This document shows positions 31,695 to 37,916 of a DNA stretch of 37,916 bases, in pieces; within the stretch, counting starts at the first letter, position 1, and each line of letters opens with the position of its first letter. Source of the stretch: Opitutaceae bacterium (GTDB lineage Bacteria > Verrucomicrobiota > Verrucomicrobiia > Opitutales > Opitutaceae); assembly GCA_030693515.1 (NCBI GenBank), contig JAUYAK010000021.1:1-37916 (forward strand). The letters are read 5' to 3'. The position numbers and the translations under genes are program-made. The notes beneath the pieces are model-generated. The model did not search any database. It worked only from the letters and a program-made list of their open reading frames with translations, and was not told where the DNA came from.

Positions 31695-33785
31695 TCAGCG
31701 CGCTTCGCTCTCGAAGCTCGGCTTGGCCAGCGCGGGCTTCACGCCGATGTGGCGCGCGAGCCAGTCCTGCATCTCCCAGTGCCAGTAGATCGCGTTTTGC
31801 GGCGTGAGGATCCAGTGGTTCTCGTTGGGATAGATGACGAGGCGGGAGGGCACGCCCATCGCCTGGAGCACGCCGTAGAGTTCGAGGCCGTTGCCGTAGG
31901 GCACGCGGTAGTCGAGCTCGCCGTGGAGGATGAGCGTGGGCGTCTTGAAATTCTTGGCATAGAACATCGGGTTCTGCCGCTGCATGCCTTCAAGGTTCTC
32001 CCAGGCTTTTCCGCCCATGACTTTCGGGAAACCGTGCGGCACGTCGCTGGCGTATTGCGCGTAGGAGCTGTTAACGCCCGCGTGGTCGATGATGCACTTG
32101 AACCGGTCCGTGTGGCCGAGCACCCACGCGGCCATGTAGCCGCCGTAGCTCGCGCCGGCGGCGGCCAGGCGCTGGGGATCGAGATTGGGCAGCTTCTGCA
32201 GGAGAAAATCCGTGGAGCGCATGATGTCCTCAAACGGTTTGTCGCCCCACTCGTTGACGATGCTCATCGCGAATTTCTCGCCAAAGCCGGTCGAGCCGTG
32301 GCGGTTCACCCAGGTGACGACGGCGCCGGTGGCGGCAAAGACGTGGGTGTTCCAGCGGTAGCTGAACGAGTCGCGATTCATCGTGTGCGGGCCGCCGTGC
32401 ATGAGCTGCACGAGCGGATATTTTTTGTCCGCGTCGTAGCCGGGCGGATAGACGAGCCAGCCGTGGATATCGGCGCCCTGCGCGCCCTTGAACCAGTAGG
32501 CCTCCTGTTTGCCGAGATCGAGCTGGGCCATGAAGGCATCGTTGAAGCGCGTGAGGGCCTTGGCCGAGCCGTCGCCGTTGAGCGTGAAGAGTTCGGCGGG
32601 GCGGTGGGACGAGTCCTTCAGGAAAACGACGGTGCGGCCCACGACATCGATCGCGGTCGCGGTGCCTTCCTTGAACATCGGGATCGGCGGGCCGGAGCCG
32701 TCGAGCGCGAGCCGGAAGATCGGGAGCAGGCCCTTGTCCTCGGCCGTCAGCCAGAGGTGCGCGCCGTCCGTGGAGAACTTGATCTCATCGAACGACCAGT
32801 CGTGCTGCGCAGTGAGCGGGGTATTCTTACCCGTGGCGAGATCGTGGCGCCAGAGGCGGCGGCTCTCGCCGTTGTGCGACGCGGTGGGTGTGCGGGCGAA
32901 GACGAGAAATTTGCCGTCGGGAGAGAAGGTGGGCGAGGAATCGGAGCCCTTGCCTTCCGGCGTGAGATTGCGCGGCGCGCTTTTGCCGTCGGTCGCGACG
33001 AGGTAGAGGTCGGCGTTGAGGTCGTCGCGGAAGGGCGGCGGCGTGGAATTCATCGTGAGCGCGATGGATTTGCCATCGGGTGCGATGTCGTAGGCGGCGT
33101 CGCCGCCGTTGGAGAAGAGATAGGTGCGCGCCGGCGTGAGATCGCGGAAGGTCTTGGTGGCGACATCGACGACGAGGAGGCGGCTCGCGAGGTTGTCGGT
33201 CAGCCAAGCGTCGAAGAAGCGATACTGCCGGTTCTCGGTGACCCTGGCGGTCATCTTCGAATCCTTGCGGCGCTTGATCTCCTTCTTCATCGCGGCGAGG
33301 TCGGCCTTGGCCCACTGGCCGACGAGTTCGGGGATGACCTTGGTCTGCACGACGATCGACTGGCCATCGGGCATCCACTTGGGCGTCGCGATCGCATAGG
33401 GCAGCTCGAGGATTTTCTCCGCCTCGCCGCCGGCGCGCGGGAGGACGTAGAGGGCGTTGCTCTCGTCGTCGCCGCGCTTGGAAAGAAACGCGATCCGCGA
33501 GCCGTCAGGACTCCAGGTCGGCGCCGAGTCAGACGTGGCGGCGGTCGTGAACCGGCGCGGTTCGCCGCCGCCGACGGCGACGAGCCAGAGGTTGGTCGTG
33601 CTCTTGTTTTTCTCGATCGACCACTCCTGCACGGTGAAGACGACCTCCTGCGCATCGGGCGAAAGCGCCGGGCTGGCGACGCGCTTGATGGCCCAGAGAT
33701 CCTGGGGGGTGATGGGGCGTTTCTCGGCCGCAAACACGAACGAGGCGGCCATCAGCAACACCGCGAAGGTGCGAAAGCAATTCAT
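31695..33785 (-). CDS. S9 family prolyl-oligopeptidase-type peptidase, exported
   Basis: 696 residues. Signal peptide at 1-20 (NCFRTFAVLLMAASFVFA-AE). An N-terminal beta-propeller (about 30-400) shows TolB/WD40-like PD repeats (ALSPDAQEVVFTV, TWSPDGSRIAFLS, TFSPDGKFLVFART). The alpha/beta-hydrolase domain has S546 in GASYGGYM, D625 in LDYRVPYG and H657 in NENHW as the catalytic triad. This is the dipeptidyl/acylaminoacyl-peptidase group, cleaving short peptides in the periplasm or outside. The ATG at 33785 precedes the signal peptide. It is divergent from the sulfatase gene, with the AlkD-like gene downstream. Confidence 0.93.
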   Translation of the reverse strand: MNCFRTFAVLLMAASFVFAAEKRPITPQDLWAIKRVASPALSPDAQEVVFTVQEWSIEKNKSTTNLWLVAVGGGEPRRFTTAATSDSAPTWSPDGSRIAFLSKRGDDESNALYVLPRAGGEAEKILELPYAIATPKWMPDGQSIVVQTKVIPELVGQWAKADLAAMKKEIKRRKDSKMTARVTENRQYRFFDAWLTDNLASRLLVVDVATKTFRDLTPARTYLFSNGGDAAYDIAPDGKSIALTMNSTPPPFRDDLNADLYLVATDGKSAPRNLTPEGKGSDSSPTFSPDGKFLVFARTPTASHNGESRRLWRHDLATGKNTPLTAQHDWSFDEIKFSTDGAHLWLTAEDKGLLPIFRLALDGSGPPIPMFKEGTATAIDVVGRTVVFLKDSSHRPAELFTLNGDGSAKALTRFNDAFMAQLDLGKQEAYWFKGAQGADIHGWLVYPPGYDADKKYPLVQLMHGGPHTMNRDSFSYRWNTHVFAATGAVVTWVNRHGSTGFGEKFAMSIVNEWGDKPFEDIMRSTDFLLQKLPNLDPQRLAAAGASYGGYMAAWVLGHTDRFKCIIDHAGVNSSYAQYASDVPHGFPKVMGGKAWENLEGMQRQNPMFYAKNFKTPTLILHGELDYRVPYGNGLELYGVLQAMGVPSRLVIYPNENHWILTPQNAIYWHWEMQDWLARHIGVKPALAKPSFESEAR

Positions 33786-33936
33786 GGTGCAGAGAGCGCT
33801 AACGCCTCGGCCGCGCGAGTCAAAGCTCCCGCGGCCACCGGGTGCGGCTGCGGGCGTGACCGCCGGCATCGGCGCACGGGCAAAATATCGGCTCCCAAAT
33901 CTCCGGCGGCGTGCCACGGTGCCTGTTGCCCCGTTT

Positions 33937-35337
33937 ATGCGCCCCCTCCTCTCCTGCCTGTCCGCCCTCGTCGCGCTTTCATGTGTCGTGCCACCCATGC
34001 TGGCCGCGCCGCCCAATTTCATTTTCATCTTCGCCGATGATCTGGGCACGCCGCCCGTCGGTGCCTACGGCAACCCCTTCTACCAGACCCCGCACATCGA
34101 CACGCTCGCGCGCGACGGCATGACGTTTACCGCGGCCTACGCCGCGTGTCCGGTATGCTCGCCCACGCGCGCCGCGCTCATGACCGGCCAATATCCCGCA
34201 CGCACTCGCATCACCGATTTCATCCCGGGCAACGCGTTTGCCTCCGAGCGCCTGCGGCAGCCCGAGTGGCAAAAATTTCTGCCGCTCTCCGCCACCACCA
34301 TCGCCGAGGAACTCGCCGCCCGCGGCTACGCCACCGCACTCTTCGGCAAGTGGCACCTGGCCCGCGCCTACACCGGTCCGGAGAGCATCGCCGAGGGCCC
34401 CGACCGCCAGGGCTTCCAAGAGGTCTTCATCACCCACAAACCCAAGGCCAACGCCGATCCGGAATGCGATGCGCACGGCGTCGAATCCACCACCGCGCGC
34501 GCGCTGGAATTCATCGAGCGTCATCGCGCCTGGCCTTTTTTTCTCTATCTGCCGCACAACACCATCCACGCGCCCGTCATGGCCCCTCGCGCGCTGGTCG
34601 AAAAGCACCGCGCCCGACCCGGCTCGGACCGGCCGGAAAACAGCCCGGTCATTGCCGCCATGATGGAGCAGCTCGACGCCAGCGTGGGGCGCATCCTCGC
34701 CAAGCTCGAGGCCCTCGGCCTGCGCGAGAACACCCTCGTCATTTTCTACGGCGACAACGGCGGCCTGCTCAAAGACGCCGCGCAAGCCCCGCACCGCGGC
34801 GGCAAGGCCCAGCTGCACGAGGGCGGCATCCGAGTCCCGCTCCTCATTCGCTGGCCGGGCGTCATCGCTGCCGGCCGCGTGAGCGATGCGCCGGTCACCA
34901 CCGTGGATTTCTTTCCCACCCTGCTGGAACTCACCGGCCAGCCGGCCGCGCCCGACGCCGTGATCGACGGCCTCAGCCTCGTGGGTCATCTGCGCGGCGG
35001 GCCCGCACCCGCGCGCCCGGCAATTTTCTGGCACTACCCGCACTACCACTCGGCCGGCGACGGCGGACCCGCCGGAGCGGTGCGCGCGGGCGACTGGAAA
35101 CTGGTCGAATACTACGAGCACACGGTAACCAAGACCGGCCGCGCCCCGGAACTCTACAATCTCCGCGACGATCCCGCCGAGACCCGGAACCTCGCCGCCT
35201 CCGATCCCGCCCGCGTCGCCAATCTGCTCTCAATGCTCGCCGCGCACCGTGCGACCACGCACGCGCAGATGCCCACACCCAACCCCGCCTACGATCCGAA
35301 AAAAAACCGGCAGGCAGGTGGCAAAAGCGTGGACTGA
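33937..35337 (+). CDS. Secreted type I sulfatase
   Basis: 466 residues with signal peptide 1-24 (LLSCLSALVALSCVVPPMLA-AP). The metal site begins with FADDLG (D34 and D35). The signature C74-S-P-T-R-A-A-L-M-T-G carries the Cys that is oxidised to formylglycine by an FGE or anaerobic maturase. GKWHLA, FYGDNGG and HEGGIRVPLLIRWPG are further family motifs. It should hydrolyse sulfate esters, probably on algal or host-type sulfated glycans; the exact substrate cannot be read from the sequence. The FG-GAP gene follows after 31 bases, so the two are likely cotranscribed. No maturase lies in the window. Confidence 0.94.
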   Translation: MRPLLSCLSALVALSCVVPPMLAAPPNFIFIFADDLGTPPVGAYGNPFYQTPHIDTLARDGMTFTAAYAACPVCSPTRAALMTGQYPARTRITDFIPGNAFASERLRQPEWQKFLPLSATTIAEELAARGYATALFGKWHLARAYTGPESIAEGPDRQGFQEVFITHKPKANADPECDAHGVESTTARALEFIERHRAWPFFLYLPHNTIHAPVMAPRALVEKHRARPGSDRPENSPVIAAMMEQLDASVGRILAKLEALGLRENTLVIFYGDNGGLLKDAAQAPHRGGKAQLHEGGIRVPLLIRWPGVIAAGRVSDAPVTTVDFFPTLLELTGQPAAPDAVIDGLSLVGHLRGGPAPARPAIFWHYPHYHSAGDGGPAGAVRAGDWKLVEYYEHTVTKTGRAPELYNLRDDPAETRNLAASDPARVANLLSMLAAHRATTHAQMPTPNPAYDPKKNRQAGGKSVD

Positions 35338-35368
35338 TGGGTTCACAACAGCCGCCCTCCTCGCTCGC

Positions 35369-36622
35369 ATGAAATCCACCCTGCCCCTCTGCACCGCGCT
35401 GCTGGCGTGCGCCGCTGCGCCGCTTTGTTCCGCGCCGCCCACCTTCAAGAAAATCACCCTCACAGACCAATACCTCGCCGACGGCATCCATGCCGCCGAC
35501 CTCGATCGCGACGGCCACGTCGATATCGTGGCCGGGCCGTATTGGTATGCGGGACCCGATTTCAAGGTGAAGCACGAGTTCTACCCGATGGTGCCGCAAC
35601 CGGTGGAGGAGAAGCCGAGCAACTCGATGTTCACCTTCATCCACGATCTCGATGGCGACGGCTGGCCGGACATCATCGTGCTTGGACGGGTGCTATTTCA
35701 CGAAGCCTACTGGTATCGTAATCCCGGCCAGGGCACCGTCACCACCGCCGGCACGCTGTGGAAGAAGCACCTGATCTCGCCCCGCGTCTTCGGCGAGGCC
35801 CCGCAGTTTCTCGACATCGACGGCGACGGCCGACCCGAGATCCTCTCCATCTCCGGCACCGCCGCCACCGACAAAATCAAGCAATGGGGCTGGTATGCGC
35901 CCGACTGGTCCGCACCGGAGAAACCGTGGCGGTTCGTCCCCATCACCGAACCGGGCGACTACAACCACTACTACCACGGCGAAGGCGTCGGCGACATCAA
36001 CGGCGACGGCCTCCTCGATCTCGTGCTCAACGAAGGCTGGTATGAGCAGCCGCCGAAATCTGCCCCCGCCAGCACGCTTTGGAAAAAGCATCCGTTCGTC
36101 CTCAGCTCCGATCGCGGCGGCGCGCAAATTCTCGTCATGGACGTCAACGGCGACGGTCGGAACGACATCATCACCGCCAAGAACGCCCACGGCTGGGGGC
36201 TCTCATGGTTCGAGCAGCAGCGCGCCGCCAACGGCGCGATCACGTTTACCGAGCATCGCATCATGGGCACACGGGAAGAGGAGAAACAGTTCGGCGTCGC
36301 CTTCTCGCAACCCCACGCGCTCACCCTCGCCGACCTTGATGGCGACGGTCTCAAGGACATCGTCACCGGCAAACGCCGCTGGGCCCACGGCCCCACCGGC
36401 GACGTCGAGCCCATGGGCACGCCGGTGAACTACTGGTTCCAGCTCATTCGCGACAAATCCGCCCCTGGCGGTGCGCGCTACCTCCCCCACCTGATCGACG
36501 ACGCCTCGGCGCTTGGCACGCAGGTCGAGGCGGTGGACGTAAATGGTGACGGCGCGCCCGATGTGCTCACCGCGAGCAAGCTAGGCGCCTTCGTGTTCCT
36601 CACCCAGCGCCGCCAGCCCTGA
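35369..36622 (+). CDS. Secreted FG-GAP/VCBS repeat protein
   Basis: 417 residues with signal peptide (MKSTLPLCTALLACAAAPLCSA). At least seven calcium-loop repeats of the form DxDGDGxxDI are visible: ADLDRDGHVDIVAG, HDLDGDGWPDIIVLG, LDIDGDGRPEILSIS, GDINGDGLLDLVLN, MDVNGDGRNDIITA, ADLDGDGLKDIVTG and VDVNGDGAPDVLTAS. This predicts a seven-bladed integrin-alpha-like beta-propeller filling the whole protein, with calcium in each loop. Such proteins bind glycans or other proteins at the surface. Position directly after a sulfatase suggests a role in polysaccharide capture or processing. The ATG at 35369 is preferred over the open frame upstream inside the sulfatase. Confidence 0.9.
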   Translation: MKSTLPLCTALLACAAAPLCSAPPTFKKITLTDQYLADGIHAADLDRDGHVDIVAGPYWYAGPDFKVKHEFYPMVPQPVEEKPSNSMFTFIHDLDGDGWPDIIVLGRVLFHEAYWYRNPGQGTVTTAGTLWKKHLISPRVFGEAPQFLDIDGDGRPEILSISGTAATDKIKQWGWYAPDWSAPEKPWRFVPITEPGDYNHYYHGEGVGDINGDGLLDLVLNEGWYEQPPKSAPASTLWKKHPFVLSSDRGGAQILVMDVNGDGRNDIITAKNAHGWGLSWFEQQRAANGAITFTEHRIMGTREEEKQFGVAFSQPHALTLADLDGDGLKDIVTGKRRWAHGPTGDVEPMGTPVNYWFQLIRDKSAPGGARYLPHLIDDASALGTQVEAVDVNGDGAPDVLTASKLGAFVFLTQRRQP

Positions 36623-36635
36623 CCGCCTGCGGACC

Positions 36636-36679
36636 GGGTGCCGAAGCGGCCCCCAGCGGGGCCAAAGCGGTCGGCACCC
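36636..36679. terminator. Nested inverted repeat after the sulfatase/FG-GAP operon
   Basis: Outer arms GGGTGCCGA (36636-36644) and TCGGCACCC (36671-36679) and inner arms GGCCCC (36648-36653) and GGGGCC (36658-36663) nest into one structure with a bulge. It lies between convergent stop codons at 36622 and 36687, where a bidirectional terminator is expected, but there is no T tract on either side. Confidence 0.45.
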
Positions 36680-36686
36680 CATCCGT

Positions 36687-36893
36687 TCAGGCAAGTTCCG
36701 GTTCGCTGGGTCGCACCGCGTGACCCGCGTCAGCCAGCTTGGCTTTGCGGGCGGCCGGCGACTCGGCATACTGGAAGCCGGATTCGTCCTCAAAACCCTC
36801 CGGTGCCCGAACGAGTCCAACAACCGTGATTACGACACCCGCGGCAAATCCCAGGCCCGACAGAATCCAGAAGACTGTGAGTGCGGATTGCAT
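36687..36893 (-). CDS. Small single-span membrane protein, unknown
   Basis: 68 residues. One hydrophobic helix at about 5-28 (LTVFWILSGLGFAAGVVITVVGLV) is followed by a charged tail (RAPEGFEDESGFQYAESPAARKAKLAD). The tail motif APEGFEDESGF reads like a conserved feature. I do not recognise a named family. The ATG at 36893 has no clear Shine-Dalgarno sequence. It may be an accessory peptide of a membrane complex, but nothing nearby tells which. Confidence 0.6.
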   Translation of the reverse strand: MQSALTVFWILSGLGFAAGVVITVVGLVRAPEGFEDESGFQYAESPAARKAKLADAGHAVRPSEPELA

Positions 36894-37131
36894 GATTAAG
36901 AGTATGCCTGATAGCGCGCATTCCGCCTAGTCGCGGTGCTACGATCAACGCATGGGTAAAAGCAGCGGGGAGTTTTACAGGGTTTTTGAGACCAGCCCGG
37001 CGCCCCAAAGGGAATCGAGACGCCGTCTGAAAGCTGCAACGTGCGACACCCGCGTAATCCACGAGTGCCATAAATCTGCATGTGCCTGCACGAGGCAGGG
37101 AAATGCCCTCCGGCCGCGGAGCACTGCCTGC

Positions 37132-37916
37132 TTAAGGCGTGTGCTTGTGGTGCGCGCCGGCCGGGCTGGAGGGCTGCGGCACGGCCGCCGGCACGGTGTC
37201 CACATCGGTCACCACCATCAGCTTGCCCCACATGATCGTCCAGTGGCCGGGGAAGGTGCAGACGTATTCGTAGGTGCCGGGCTCCTTGGGCGCGGTCACG
37301 CGGAGCCGCTCCTTCTGGCCGGGCTCGAGCATCTTGGTCGCCGCGATCACGCCAGGGTGATCGGGGACGTAGAGGCGGCCGGCCTTGTCGGGCGTGGCGG
37401 GCATCGTCATCGCCGCGGTGCCGATCGCTTCGCGGGTGCCGGGCTGCACGACGACGAGATTGTGCGGCATCACATCGGTGTTCTCAAAGATGATCTCGAA
37501 GGGCTTGCCCGCCTCGACCACGAGCTGGGGCACGTCGAACTTCATCTGCTCGCGCAGGGTCTTCACGATGAAGACGCTCACGCCCAGCTCGCGCAGCGCC
37601 TTGCGGGCGCGCACGCCATCCTCGGCCGGTAGCAGGGCGGCCAGCTCGGTGCCGAGTTGGACGGTCTCGACAAAATCCTGCGTAGTGCGGCGGTCGACCG
37701 ATACGGCCTGCGCGTGAGCCATGAGGTTCGTGGAGATTTCCGCGGCAGCGCCGGGCTCCCACGCCGTGCGCGGCAGCGCGAGCAACGCCCGGGTGATGAC
37801 GGGGCGTTGCACGCCGCCGGCATACTCGCGGGCCAGAATCGCGAAGCTCGCGGCGGCGTTGGCCTCGCCCAGCAGCGGCAGGGCGCGCAGCGCGGCGGTG
37901 CGGACCGCGCCCACGG
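37132..37916 (-). CDS. HEAT-repeat plus cupredoxin protein, 5' part outside window
   Basis: The C-terminal 260 residues of a larger protein; the frame is open to the right edge, where the first visible codon is internal. Residues about 1-110 are helical and HEAT-like (VRTAALRALPLLGEANAAASFAILA). From about 120 a cupredoxin domain follows: FDVPQLVVEAGKPFEIIFENTDVMPHNLVVVQPG and GTYEYVCTFPGHWTIMWGKLMV. Type-1 copper ligands are visible: His in MPHN, Cys in YVCTFPGH, the next His and the Met in TIMWGK. This resembles the plastocyanin/azurin end of the large multidomain dehydrogenases of PVC bacteria. It ends in an Ala/Pro/His-rich tail (GAHHKHTP). Confidence 0.85.
   Translation of the reverse strand, partial: VGAVRTAALRALPLLGEANAAASFAILAREYAGGVQRPVITRALLALPRTAWEPGAAAEISTNLMAHAQAVSVDRRTTQDFVETVQLGTELAALLPAEDGVRARKALRELGVSVFIVKTLREQMKFDVPQLVVEAGKPFEIIFENTDVMPHNLVVVQPGTREAIGTAAMTMPATPDKAGRLYVPDHPGVIAATKMLEPGQKERLRVTAPKEPGTYEYVCTFPGHWTIMWGKLMVVTDVDTVPAAVPQPSSPAGAHHKHTP

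Noticed and set aside
31674-34040. 788-residue plus-strand open frame
   Set aside because: It is antisense to the S9 peptidase, whose signal peptide, propeller repeats and catalytic triad are unmistakable.
36894-37131. Possible small gene or attachment site in the 238-bp gap before the cupredoxin gene
   Set aside because: No open frame with a domain, no strong inverted repeat and no tRNA-like fold seen.

Overview
The window is GC-rich bacterial DNA that reads most naturally as a member of the Verrucomicrobiota, probably close to Opitutaceae. This is inferred from gene content: a formylglycine sulfatase next to an FG-GAP secreted protein, a HEAT-plus-cupredoxin protein, PVC-style periplasmic cytochromes, a tandem-VOC relic and many Sec or lipoprotein signals. 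No rRNA or tRNA gene or CRISPR array was found, and there is no phage-like gene cluster.

Layout. Bases 1-3369 are a complete recombinase-in-trio (RIT) element: three overlapping tyrosine recombinases between 115-bp compound inverted repeats. A soluble sensor histidine kinase (3504-4850, minus) follows. Next is a giant 2,870-residue cyclic beta-1,2-glucan synthase (5255-13867). Bases 13.9-18.1 kb hold an envelope and stress cluster: lipoprotein, CsbD, dodecin and a secreted protein on the plus strand, a cardiolipin-synthase-like protein and a 51-residue DUF3309-like membrane peptide on the minus strand, and a nitroreductase-like gene. A truncated, frameshifted VOC pseudogene abuts the nitroreductase. 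Bases 18.7-20.8 kb carry an LpxR-type lipid A deacylase, an RRM RNA-binding protein and a DUF3892 protein. Bases 20.9-27.9 kb carry malate:quinone oxidoreductase, a secreted Ig-like/VWA-like protein, a Cj0069-type protein, and a divergent LysR regulator / old yellow enzyme pair. Bases 28.1-30.6 kb hold two c-type cytochromes and a DUF4399 lipoprotein. The last part has an AlkD-like repair protein with an S9 peptidase (minus), a sulfatase with an FG-GAP protein (plus), a small membrane protein, and the 3' part of a HEAT/cupredoxin gene that runs off the right edge.

The most interesting signals are regulatory and structural. First, the motif CCCCATGG-N19-CTAT occurs three times within 3.6 kb with identical spacing. 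Each copy is just upstream of a stress or envelope gene: the lipoprotein/CsbD/dodecin group, the nitroreductase, and DUF3309/cardiolipin synthase. A related core, ACACCCCAT, also precedes the LpxR gene and the histidine kinase. This looks like a shared promoter or activator site for a local stress regulon. Second, the RIT ends are precisely mirrored at 115 bp on each side, and the inner repeat includes the last codons of the third recombinase. I could run no searches, so family names rest on motifs and remembered family patterns.
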